From NCBI GenBank assembly GCA_963921935.1, contig OY998177.1, positions 13,305,280 through 13,369,279 on the forward strand: DNA of 64,000 bases, read 5' to 3'. The stretch's first letter is position 1, and every line of letters starts with the position of its first letter. The stretch is from Galeruca laticollis. Taxonomy: Eukaryota; Arthropoda; Insecta; Coleoptera; Chrysomelidae. Positions 52,366-62,738 of the stretch are shown here, in pieces. The notes under the pieces are model-generated. The model was not told where the DNA came from, made no database searches, and saw only the letters and a program-made list of their open reading frames with translations. Made by a program: the position numbers and the translations under genes.

Positions 52366-54752
52366 AAATCAAGCCTTCTTGGTCCATTCTCCTTTAGAAG
52401 TGCCATCACCTCCTTTGGGTCAACGTGGATTTCCCTATGAACATTCAAATGTGCCAGTCCATTCAGCCTATGTTCACTGGTTGTATTCCTCAAATAGGAT
52501 TTCAGTCGACGTAATGTCGAGAATGACCTTTCCGGAGAACTGGTCGATACCGGCAGAGTCGCGAATATTTTGAGTAGTATGAAAACATTTGGATATATAT
52601 CTTGATTACATAAATTCAATGCATCAAGTGCATTTTTTGGTCTTTGTGGATGACTGGTTTTATTAAATTTCTGGTACCACAGACACAGTTCTGCCTCCAG
52701 AATATTTCTGCTGACGTCCTGGATATCATGACTATAAAACTCAGCAAGGTCCAAAAATTCCTTATTTTTTTATCCAGAAGGAAAACTTTCTGCAGGTAAT
52801 AATACCATGAATTTTTTAAGAAGTGACTTATGTTGGGTGAATCGATCTTCTAAGCCAGATAAAAATGAATCAACCCATGGTATGAAAACTGATTTTCGAT
52901 AATAATCTATAGCACTTTCAGCGGGTACGTTAGCCCGATTGGTTTGCTTCGAGGCCAATCTTGGGATTTTGATTTCAATGTCAAACATATCGGCGATCTG
53001 TTTCGCATCATCGAAAATATTTTTGAACTGCTCTTCAGCATTGTCGCGCACGTATTTGACACTGGAGATTGTTTCTTCGGCATTATCCATCGCAAAGGCA
53101 AGATCCGAGTTCTCAAGTTGGAGAATTTTAGATAAAGGAAGGCTGTATCCGAGAAGTTTTTCTACAGAGAACAACGAAATGACGAACTGTGACTGCGCCA
53201 GAGCACTCAGCAAAACGAACGCACCTGAACTGGATTCCTTATCTTTCCATAAAGATATTTCCTGAAGTGCTGAATGCACGGGTTTTAACATTTGCACCAT
53301 AACCATGACAGAATCATGCCTTTGAATCCATCTGGTTGGACACATCTGTTTCATCCGGTCTCTGCGAGATTCTGGAAATAATAATTGCACTTGATGTTGC
53401 AGCACTTGTTGCCTTTTAGGGGTATTGAAGAAAGTATACACTTTCTCAATAGTCCCCATACAGTTCCTGATAGGCGGTATTCCGGAAGCACTAGAAATGG
53501 CCAGATTGAGATTATGTGCTGCACAATGTACATAGAGCGCTGTTGGATGATCTTTGGCAATACAAGCTTGGGTCCCCTTTAGATGCCCACTCATATTGGA
53601 TGCTCCATCATATCCCTGTCCTCTCAAATTTGAAACATCAATATTGCATAATATCAGTCCATTTATGATTGCATCAGCAAGATCTTTTCCACAAGTTGAC
53701 TTAATGGGCACAAAAGTAAGGAAATTTTCACATATAGTAAATTGATTGTGGCTTGTTCCAATATTTTTGACATAATGGACACAGATTGAACATTGTTCAA
53801 TGGTTGATATGTCTGTTGTTTCATCGGCTAATATAGAGAAACATTTAGAACTATTCACTTCACTAGCAATTTTTCGTTTTATTATGATGTCACATGCCTC
53901 AATTATTTGGTTCTGTATGTTCCAGCTGATGTAAGTAGCATTTCGAGGACATGTTTCGAAATGTTTCTTTAAATTCACATCTCCAGAATCAATCCTAGCT
54001 CTCAACAAGGCACGAAAATTCCCCTCATTTTCTTCTGGTTCTACACTGACGTTGAACTCGCCATGGTCCCGGTGTCCCCGTAAAGGGAGTCCCTGTCTGC
54101 CACACAATATGACAGTCTTTATAATCGGGGCCAATTTCTCCTGGTTTTCTTGGATCTGGCGTGTTCTTACGGAATCAACTTGAGAATAGATTGATTGACT
54201 TTCCCCCGCCATTACTGCCAAGAAGTTGTCAGCCTTAATACTTGCAGCACGATGGTATTGGGTTGTCTGGTGTTTCTGAAAACTCTCCAAAGCTTTTTTC
54301 CAATTTCGATAAGGATCACTAACAAGATGTCCAGTGATTTGACCTGAATTATGTCCAACTTCTTTTTGGGAAAAAATGAAACAATATTTACAGTAAGCAC
54401 CGTCTTCTGATTTCGAATATATCAGCCACTTATAATTTTCAAGCCAATCATATTGGAATTTCCTAGATTTATTTCCAAAAGTTGTACTTGGAAACTCAAA
54501 TTTTTTTTGTGGTGCCGATAACCCCTGCAGTATTTTTATTTTGTCACCATCATTCAGCTGTTTGTTTTTGTTTCTGAAGGAAGAAATATCAGATTGGTCT
54601 GCAACAGTAGTAACAACCACCCCAGAGGTTGATGGCTGAGAATCAATCACAGCATCAATATTTCCACCTTCATCTGAAGTATCCTCGTTTGTCTTTGTCT
54701 TTTTCTTTTGAAAAAAATCCAAAAGAGTTTGAGACCTCCGTTTTCCATTCAT
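52230..54752 (-). pseudogene. TTF-type hAT transposase, one stop codon
   Basis: ATG 54752 opens a 660-residue frame. The start QTLLDFFQKKK is usual for the family. A TTF-type zinc finger lies at about 105-180 (YCKYCFIFSQKE, then RNWKKALESFQKH), followed by the DUF4371-type hAT core with FSILADETTDIS, GQGYDGASNMSG and MCPTRWIQRHD. A TAA at 52770-52772 interrupts it. The frame continues with DLAEFYSHDIQDVSRNILEA and the dimerisation region LPVSTSSPERSFSTLRRLKS, ending near LDFVL at the (TA)n tract. Only one lesion is visible, so the element was recently active. Confidence 0.9.
52299..52360. repeat. (TA)n microsatellite, right of nested Tc1
   Basis: A TA run of similar length to that at 50761. 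Confidence 0.98.
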
Positions 54753-55769
54753 TTTGATTTTTGATTAACGTCTAGAAAAAATAAGTCAGTAAATGAACAT
54801 AGAAAATATGACCCATTAAATAGTCTACTTACATTGTTTATGGGTTATACCTTCAAAGCACCGAGATCTTAAAAACAATGCGACGCCCAACAACAATTAT
54901 TCAGAAACAAAATCGGATGTGCTCATTGTGCTCAACCAACACTCATCACTGACACTAATATACTGTTCATAACCATAACGTAGCAGATGATGTAATAATG
55001 CCTCATTCCCTAGCGAGGTATCGCAGTCGTAAACGGAGTTAAGACAAGATAATGTACAAGTACAGTACATCCCAAAAATATTTACTTAGAAGAAAAGATT
55101 TCACGGCTCACGGCAGACGACAGAACATTTATTTTCAATTCGGTTACAAACTGTGAGTACAAACTGTGAGAGAAATATTGGTTGGTCTATAGGAGTTTGG
55201 GGGGGGGCCTGTGCCCCCGTGCCTCCCCCCCCCTGGGTGCGCCACTGGAACGCACTACCGCTGTAATTGTTCAATGTTCAAAGTAAAACATAAACCACGT
55301 TTTGTGAAATTTTTGGATGTGATCGTATAATTGGTTTCGTTAATTCGTTGCACTTAATATTGGTGATTATGAACTATATGAATAATGGTATTCTATTGCT
55401 GTATGATTAAATTATACCTACATGATTTTTATAAGACATTTTTTTATTTTTTATTTTTGTCTCGAATTTGGCTATAGTCTATTTGAAAATCAAGAGAGAG
55501 TAAATTCCCAGAATAAAAACTAATTCGGTATGCAAAACTATAGTACAGTACGTGCGGTAAAACTTCAATATTTGTAATGCTTTCTAAATGGTTTTTGTTA
55601 ATTTCAATACAAAATTTATTACATTTCTTGGACTATCACATTATTTTATGATCTTTCATTGTTACTACAGTAGGCCTAAGAGGATTAACGTGCGTCATAG
55701 GCGTAACCAGAATAGAAAGGGATAATTGTTATTTAACGACCTCCGAATGGCAAGAATGGCAACCGCTTC

Positions 55770-57744
55770 GGGCGGATGTAATTTCGGCCGGAAAAAGGGC
55801 AGGTACTAAAAGCCGCTAGGTAAATTCGGCCGGAGGTTTTAAGTTGCTTCCTTATCTCATAGGTATTTTCGGCCGCAAATCAAATAAAATAACAGAATGC
55901 TTTATATTAAAATATTTCTTTATTTCAATAAAATTATTACATCAACTTATTTCTATAACTTAGGTAAACTATAAATTTTTAAAAAACGTTTTGATGTGAT
56001 ACAGATTTAACGAAATTAATTCTAGAAATATTGTCAGATCGAAGCATATTTACCATGTTTTCGATAAATTTTAGTTTGTTTTTCACTTGTTTGTCTTTAA
56101 TTTTTGCTGGAATATTTAAATTTTTTATTTTTAAATATGCATCGATCTGACAATCTTTTAATTTTTCTATAAAAATAAATATAGAAGGGTGACTTGAATA
56201 AAAACTAGAATTAAAGTGCGAATGGAATGATTCGCAGGCATTTGTGGTTCTTTTAATTGATGGGTTTTCATATGCCCATATATTTGGTGGAAAATGAGAT
56301 TCTGGCGCTATGTAGTTTTCTAATAAATAGTCTGCGTATTTATCTATAAGTTTATGGTCCGGTTTGTATGACATGAGATCAAATATGAAACAATCTTCAA
56401 CTTCAGAGGGGTCTAAATAAGTTAGCCCAAAAGTATGAGTAAGCCATTTGCTTTCCTCGCAGTTTTTATCTTTATACATTTGGGTTAACCCTAATGATTG
56501 TATTTTCTTATACCACGCCTGGTGCAACTGGAATCTACAACCATTTAGTTTGGTTTTGGGAAAGACAACTTTTAATGCGTTATGAATTGCGATTTCAAAA
56601 TCCACAAATACCTCCTTCGGTTCAAAAACAATATTATAAAGTTCAAAAATTTTAGATTTTACCAACAGAAAAAGTCTCATATATGTGTCACTGGTCTTAT
56701 TGGGCAACAGACAATACAAAAGAGGAACATAATGCCCATTTTCCAGTCCATGGATGGTAAATAACTGATAAAAATATTTTGTACAATAAGAAAATGTGCC
56801 ATCCATGTAAAAATCTTTCATTTTACATAAACTTATTATATTTGTATGGCAAGAAAAAACAATGATATTATCAGCTGTGCTGTTAATAAACAAAAAATTT
56901 TCACCTGTTGTGGTTTTCGGTCCATAACTATCGAGTACAGAATGTACATCGTGAATATCCTTAGGCAGGGCTGGTAAGAGCTTACGGCGGCTGTTGTACA
57001 AATTTCTTCTTATTAGACTGACATCTATCGATGACAAATTCTCTGGCAAATGATTTGAAAGAACGCTTTTAATAATTTTTGAAGGTTTCTCCGATATGTC
57101 TTCCTCAGCTTTGCGCTTGCATGAAGTCGTCACTATTTTTCTCTCCAACGTAGTTTCATCGGACTCGTGGTTGTGGATTAATTCACTTCTAGTAACTGTG
57201 TATTCCGCACCAACAGTGTACAGTTTGGCTAAACATCTTAAATTTTTCTTTATACACCTCCAACGTACTTCACCACTTTTTAATACGTCCTGTTTACAAA
57301 ACTGAAACTTTTCTACAACTAGTAAGTCACAACCGCGTGAACTCTTAATTACTGAAACTGATGCCATCGTATACAAATAATATATTTTATGCTTTCTATC
57401 GACTAGTAGCTTAAAGATAAGTTATAATACTGACTAGCTATAATAATTTTATACCTGTTATTTGTGAATTTTATACATTTAAAGGAATAATCTTAAGTAG
57501 GTACAACATAGTTATTAGAATAAAGAGATAAGTAAATTAAAGGTATTTCCGACAGGTACACAGGATTAGGTATTTCCAAATAAATACACAACTAATATTT
57601 TACAGAAACTATTAAGCGTAATTACCAATATTTTAATCTCATCGTAAACATCAACCCCTCGGCCGAAATTACCCCTGTCATAAATGGTACCCTTTGATTT
57701 ATGCAGGTAGGCCAAGGGATTACCGGCCGAAATTACGCCCGCCG
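55770..57744 (-). mobile_element. intact MULE transposon, TSD ACCGCTTC
   Basis: 1975 bp between perfect 8-bp duplications ACCGCTTC (55762-55769, 57745-57752). Ends GGGCGGATG / CGGCGGGCG lead into the shared TAATTTCGGCCGG. The CGGCCGAAATTAC word recurs inside both ends as subterminal repeats (about 55835, 55870, 57660). Confidence 0.92.
55979..57367 (-). CDS. MULE transposase with N-terminal FLYWCH finger
   Basis: 462 codons from ATG 57367, with no stop or frameshift. Residues about 20-67 form a FLYWCH-type zinc finger (RWRCIKKNLRC ... IHNH, ligands C38, C45, H65, H67), which recognises DNA. The catalytic MULE domain has Asp 189 (FYMDGTFSYC), Asp 256 (VFVDFEIAI) and Glu 379 (TTNACESFHSHFN), with the CRFQLHQAW box between. 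All three acidic residues and both termini are intact, so the copy may be competent. Upstream in-frame TTG codons are not needed as starts. Confidence 0.9.
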   Translation of the reverse strand: MASVSVIKSSRGCDLLVVEKFQFCKQDVLKSGEVRWRCIKKNLRCLAKLYTVGAEYTVTRSELIHNHESDETTLERKIVTTSCKRKAEEDISEKPSKIIKSVLSNHLPENLSSIDVSLIRRNLYNSRRKLLPALPKDIHDVHSVLDSYGPKTTTGENFLFINSTADNIIVFSCHTNIISLCKMKDFYMDGTFSYCTKYFYQLFTIHGLENGHYVPLLYCLLPNKTSDTYMRLFLLVKSKIFELYNIVFEPKEVFVDFEIAIHNALKVVFPKTKLNGCRFQLHQAWYKKIQSLGLTQMYKDKNCEESKWLTHTFGLTYLDPSEVEDCFIFDLMSYKPDHKLIDKYADYLLENYIAPESHFPPNIWAYENPSIKRTTNACESFHSHFNSSFYSSHPSIFIFIEKLKDCQIDAYLKIKNLNIPAKIKDKQVKNKLKFIENMVNMLRSDNISRINFVKSVSHQNVF

Positions 57745-57752
57745 ACCGCTTC

Positions 57753-58440
57753 TAATGACAGATATTTTGACTTAAATAGTGCTTAAGTTTCTAGAAATGC
57801 AGTTATTTGATTTTCGATAAACGTGACAAATAGTAGTGACTAAAAATGGAAGCAGTTTGTGAGTATACGCCAGTGAAAAAGTTATTATTAGACACGTTAC
57901 AGAAATAGAAAAAAAAATGTGGGAGCTAGATAACATAATTGATATTACTATAGAGCCCATTGTAATTTCTCTAGAATCAGATGGTGAATCTTCTGACACA
58001 GAGTGCGAGGAACCATAACTTTAAAATTATTAATTTATGTACTTTAATTTTATTTTTAGATTTTAATTTTTTAAGATTTAATATTGTCGTATTTTTTGCA
58101 TGTTGCTCGTCAAATTTTATCCTTGCGGTTGGTTTTGTTTTTTTAGCTCCTCATATTAATTTATAAATAATTGTAATTATCTGTACATATTATATACATA
58201 TTTTATAAATAAACATATGCCTAAAACAAAATGCCTAAAATAATATTGACTTTTTCTTCATTTTACCCAAATTAAATTACTACTTACGAATTATGTTTAT
58301 CTATCTAAAATTGGTAATCTAGGTATAAATAACTAAAACAAATTAAATATTTCTATTTCCATATTAATTTAATTTTGAAAACGCACGTCTATGGTTTACT
58401 GCCTTTAACACTGATAACTGCAAAACATTTCTGGGAATTT
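57753..58440. other. 3' part of the carrier element, non-coding after 58016
   Basis: A+T-rich with AATAAA near 58207. It looks like a 3' UTR of the decayed plus-strand gene. Confidence 0.4.
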
Positions 58441-58467
58441 ACTCTCTCTTGATTTTCAAATAGACTA

Positions 58468-58612
58468 TAGTAGTGGAAAAAAATGTATTTACACCACGGT
58501 GGTGAAGATATTTATAAACCTCGCACCTTATTCCGCTCGGGGCAAAGCCCCTCGCGAAATAATTTTGGTGCTCGGTTGATAATAATAGTCTTCACCACCT
58601 TGGTGTATAATA
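58468..58612. mobile_element. structured MITE, copy 2
   Basis: Same layout as 49613-49775 (ACACCACGGTGGTGAAGA, CTCGGGGCAAAGCCCCTCGCG, GTCTTCACCACCTTGGTGT). Its right outer end is lost, the sequence passing directly into the segment duplicated at 61615. Confidence 0.65.
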
Positions 58613-58616
58613 TACT

Positions 58617-59345
58617 ATTGTCTTATGTTATTATTATTTACCCAAAAATACATATAAAGATTTATTATTACGTACAACTTCCAAACATAATTTTTCTGTT
58701 ATCTCGAATATCTTCAAAATTAATAATTATTTTCTGTATATATTGAGTAGAAATCTGTCATAGACTTGATTGGGACGGTCTCACTTGCGGACCTCTCACT
58801 TGAGGACCTCGGCCCCGTTTGTATCATTTGAAGACCTTCGTCAAAGCCGTAAAATTTTCCATAACATGAAGTACCATTTTAGGACCTCTCGGCATTTTCC
58901 AGCTAGAGCATATGAAAGACTTTAAAAAAATCAGTTTTTAATATCTGAACTGAAGCTCGTATTTTGGGTGATGGTAGGGTATTTCTAAAATTTGTTATAA
59001 TAAATCATAGTAAAGTAATTTCATTGTTAATTAATTGTTTTGTTATTATGTTAAGTAGCGTATGAGTAACGTAAAAAAATGCACTTTATCAAATACATCA
59101 ACCTAACCTAACCTACACTTTCGTCTGAAAATCCTTAATTACCTGCAACCGTCGTATTATTGAAACGTTGTTGTTTATCTCAGGTAATAGATTATTGAAA
59201 GGTCCGCAAGTGATTCGGTTTAAACTTGTATCGTAGGCTAGGTCCGTAAATGAGACAAAAACAGGTAAATTTTGCATAGGTCCTCAAATGAGAGGTCCTG
59301 AAATGAGATGACACCACTTGATTATATGTTAATTTTTTTATGACC
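58617..59345. repeat. duplicated segment, copy 1 (with MITE inside)
   Basis: 58617-58771 plus 59316-59345 match 61615-61795 in direct orientation (TTGTCTTATGTTATTATTATTTACC ... TGACCGAACTT). The 544-bp MITE interrupts this copy only. Confidence 0.8.
58772..59315. mobile_element. hAT-like MITE, TSD ACTTGATT
   Basis: 544 bp with imperfect ends GGGACGGTCTCACTTGCGGA and complement of the GGTGTCATCTCATTTCAGGA end, then a shared ACCTCTCA(C/T)TTGAGGACCT. Perfect 8-bp duplications ACTTGATT flank it (58764-58771, 59316-59323). The unoccupied paralogue at 61760-61775 confirms the insertion. No coding capacity. Confidence 0.85.
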
Positions 59346-59384
59346 GAACTTCTACCCTTGTTTATATATACGCTACGCTTTATA

Positions 59385-61475
59385 CATGGTGATTCATAAC
59401 TATTGGGTCATAGCCTAAGGGTAGATTGTTTGGACCAAAATATGGCGATAGGACCCAAATATACCTCAATAAAATATTGCTGTGGAAAAAGATAAAGGGC
59501 GTTAAAGTTGAATTTTTTTTTCATTTTTTGCTATTAATGTCTGTATATTTATCAATTGTTATCAAAATCGGCACAGAGGCATAATTTTATACAGGCAATA
59601 TTATTTTATATATCATTTGAAAGTTTGTTAGAGGGGGAGCCTCGTGAAGGATTTCTGATGATGGAATTGACTGGTAACTTTTTTTGACGAAACTTTTTAG
59701 TAATTTTTATTAAAAAATATGACATAAACATCATTTCTACGTAATATTGGTACTCTTGTTCAAACATTAGTTTTCGAGAAAAGCGCAATTGAATAGTTCA
59801 GAGTATCGGAAGGGGATTTCAAGTAACGGAAAATAAAAAAACTTGTATCTTAAGGCTTTTATTTCGACGATAAAGCATAATTAAAAACATAAAAAGAGCA
59901 AACTCAAATTAAATGTTCTACGTGGCCTCTTCCGACTTCTATGCCTTTACTAATTCTTTTAATAAAGTACTTTCGAACTTCAAAGAACATATTATTCTAT
60001 CCCCTTATAAAATTAGCCGCATTTTGTATATTCCTCCAGAGTTCGTCTCTCGAGTTAATTTCATTCGCATAAACTAGGAACTTCATATGTCCCCAAACAT
60101 AAAAATCAAGCGGGTTATGCTCAGGACTTTTTGGTGCCCATTCAAAATCACTTCCTCTGCCAATCCATCGTTGAGAAAATATGTCATTTAGATGATTTCT
60201 AACAACTAAAGGGAAATGAGGTGGAGCTCCATCCTGCATAAACCACATTTTATTTGTTACAGCTAGTGACAGATTATCCAAAATATAGCTAAAAGTTTTT
60301 GAAAAAAAAATCTCCATTTAAATTTAAACTCATGCTGAAAATGTCTTTCTTTCAGAGCATGCGAATTTTTTTCTTCCCAATACTGGCTGTTTCTCCAATT
60401 AAATACCCCTCGTCTGGTAAAACTCGCTTCATCGGTGAACATAATATTCTTAATAAAATTTCGGTCACCATTATGCTTGTTGAGAATACGTTGGCAGAAC
60501 TGTAACCGTCGTGGGAGATCTCTTGGAAGCAAATTTTGAACAGGAGTGAAGTGGTGGAACTTTTCTTTTTTTAGAATTATAATAATAGACGACTGACTTA
60601 CTCCTGTTGCTGATGACAAATGACGTGAACTTACTGTAGGATTTTCATCTATTCGAACCAAAATTTCATCTTCTTGATTAGGTGAAATTTGTTTCGGACG
60701 ACCACCTTGATTTTTATTGTGAAATGACACGGTTTCACCCAAACGATGAAATACATTGGAAAAAGTTTTGTGATTTGGTTGCCTTCTGCCTGGATATAAC
60801 AACTCATACCTTCTAGCTGTAGAGCGCCCGTAAAAATGTTCTTGTGCGTATACCCAAATCATATCCCGCATTTCTTGATTCGTAAAATGATTGCGACGAG
60901 GTTTTTCAATCCAAAAAGTATACGATAGCTTTATAAAATGCAACAATTGACTATAAACTCGCAGAAAAAAATTTTCACTGACAAGAAATGTCATTTACCA
61001 GCAACAATTATCTGACAGTCCAAAGCACACTTTTCATAAATGAAATAATATTTATTCAATTACGTTTTTCTCGAAAACGAATGAGAATATCGTGTTTGAA
61101 CTATAGTACCAATATTACGTAGAAATAATGTTTATGTCATATTTTTTAATAAAAATCACTAAAAAGTTTCGTCAAAAAAAGTTACCAGTCAATTTCATCA
61201 TCAGAAATCCTTCACGAGGTTCCCCCTGTAACAAAATGTCAAATAATACATAAAATTATATTGCCTGTATAAAATTATGGCTCTGTGCCGATTTTGATAA
61301 CAATCGATAAATATACAGTGAAATTATTAGCAAAAAACGAAAAAAAAATTCAACTTTAACACCTTTTATCTTTTTCCACGGCAATATTTTATTGAGTTAT
61401 ATTTGGTCCTATCGCCATATTTTGTTCCAAACAATCTACCCTTAGCGTATGTCCCAATAGTTATGAATCACCCTG
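59385..61475 (-). mobile_element. DD41D Tc1/mariner transposon with ~410-bp TIRs
   Basis: 2091 bp with inverted ends CAnGGTGATTCATAACTATTGG, TA at both edges (59383-59384, 61476-61477). TIRs extend to about 59795 and from about 61055, at roughly 90 percent identity. CCTTGTTTATATA also recurs in inverted form just outside the ends. Confidence 0.88.
59997..60994 (-). pseudogene. DD41D transposase, one frameshift and an internal deletion
   Basis: ATG 60994. HTH region with FTNQEMRDMIWVYAQEHFYG; GGRPKQISPNQEDEIL; a second HTH near SSRHLSSATGVSQSSI; catalytic IMFTDEASFTRRG. A frame break near the A-run at 60300 and loss of roughly 30-40 residues precede QDGAPPHFPLVVRNHLN and SPEHNPLDFYVWG. Spacing between the last two catalytic Asp residues is 41. 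It is a different lineage from the copy at 6408-9276. Confidence 0.85.
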
Positions 61476-61479
61476 TATA

Positions 61480-62735
61480 TAAACAAGGCTATTAGGATAC
61501 TATATTCACTACTTTTGTCTTCGTCACTTGGCATAAAATAAGAAAGGACAAAACTTCCCTTCAAGCTATCAGACACGTATCAGAAGGTGATGATACTGTT
61601 TCTAAATCTCTTTTGTCTTATGTTATTATTATTTACCTACCAATAAATATAAAGATTTATTATTACGTACAACTTTGAAACATAATTTTTTTGTTGTCTG
61701 GAATATCTTCAAAATTACTATTCTCTGTATATATTGAGTAGACATCTGTCGTATACTTCATTATATGTTAATTTTTTAATGACCGAACTTTTACATAGTG
61801 TTGATAACAGCAGCATTTCTACCTTACCATTAATAAGTTTTATCCACTCTCTGCCAGATGGCGATACTTATACTACTGTGGTTAATTATATTATAAGTTG
61901 AGAAAGTTTGATGTTTATTTACGATTATGTGCTATTATTGTAAATGTCTATTAATATTGCTGCAATCAATAATAGAATATAAAAGAATGTAGAGTTGTTT
62001 ACTTATATAATTCAGATATTATGACGTAAATGAACAAATAAAATTTCTTTTCTATTAATAAATTTCTACCAAAACAAAATATATGTTGTGTCTAATGCAT
62101 GCGAAAATATGCATGTGGTAATTGGCTGTCTTAATTTATAATCACTCTACTATTAAAAAAGAATTCATTAGCCCTCACGAATTATCACCCCCAAAGTTGG
62201 TGATTAAAATCTTTGGTTGATGTGGAAACTGGTATTTGTATAAACTTTAATATTTCAGTATTTTATCAATAATAATAAAATTCTTTATTCAGTTGCATCT
62301 AAATACGATTGATATTCTTTTTTTTTAATTCAAAGATCTTTTTTCATAACACTTTTTTTATGTAATCATACAAATGAAATGATTATTACTTATTATAGTT
62401 TTTTTCTGTTTTATCATGAAAATTATAACCGTATCTTCAAAAAGTTATCCAAACTTGAAACTGTCAGAAATTTATTCAACTTTTCGAACATTAACAAACT
62501 CTCGAAAAATTGCTCAAATTCCCCAAGAAAATCCAGAATGTCACCAAACTTTTAATAAATTGCTTGATATTTCTCTAAAAAGATTCAGAAACTTATCGAA
62601 CAGTTTGAAATAAACAATAACATAAAAACAGAGTGGTATAGAATTTACAGCGATCATGGCAACCAAGAATAAATTTACTCAAAATTCTATCAAAAAGTAC
62701 TTTGGTTTCAGACACTACAATTTTACTCAGTCTAT
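61480..62735. other. spacer with one duplicated segment, no gene
   Basis: 61615-61795 is the paralogue of 58617-59345 without its MITE. The rest is A+T-rich. An open frame at 62416-62613 has no recognisable domain. Confidence 0.5.
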
Positions 62736-62738
62736 CAT

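Larger units (their letters stand above)
50394..55247 (-). mobile_element. TTF-type (ZMYM1-like) hAT transposon, TSD GAACGYAC
   Basis: Ends CAGTGGCGCAC at both termini with a poly-G stretch just inside, flanked by GAACGTAC (50386-50393) and GAACGCAC (55248-55255). The transposase is on the minus strand. A Tc1-like element lies in the 3' non-coding part immediately after the coding end. Confidence 0.93.
55680..58016 (+). pseudogene. decayed unknown coding sequence split by the MULE
   Basis: In one frame, VTRIERDNCYLTTSEWQEWQ runs into the MULE target. Beyond the MULE the same frame continues through several stops to IEKKMWELDNIIDITIEPIV and an acidic end ESDGESSDTECEEP before a stop at 58015. 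It is probably the C-terminal part of the carrier element's own protein. I do not recognise the family. Confidence 0.4.
55477..58465. mobile_element. TA-flanked element with ~36-bp TIRs, carrying a MULE
   Basis: Inverted ends start GTCTATTTGAAAATCAAGAG at 55477 and end with the complement at 58465; TA flanks both. The outer sequence TTTGGCTA...TAGTAGTGG is continuous in the homologous stretch at 49605-49620, confirming the insertion point. It holds decayed plus-strand coding sequence of unknown type and the MULE at 55770-57744. Confidence 0.75.

Noticed and set aside
54500..54752. Reading the TTF hAT protein as the host gene ZMYM1 or a kinase-inhibitor repressor
   Set aside because: Such database names come from hAT transposases; the TIRs and 8-bp duplications here show it is an element.
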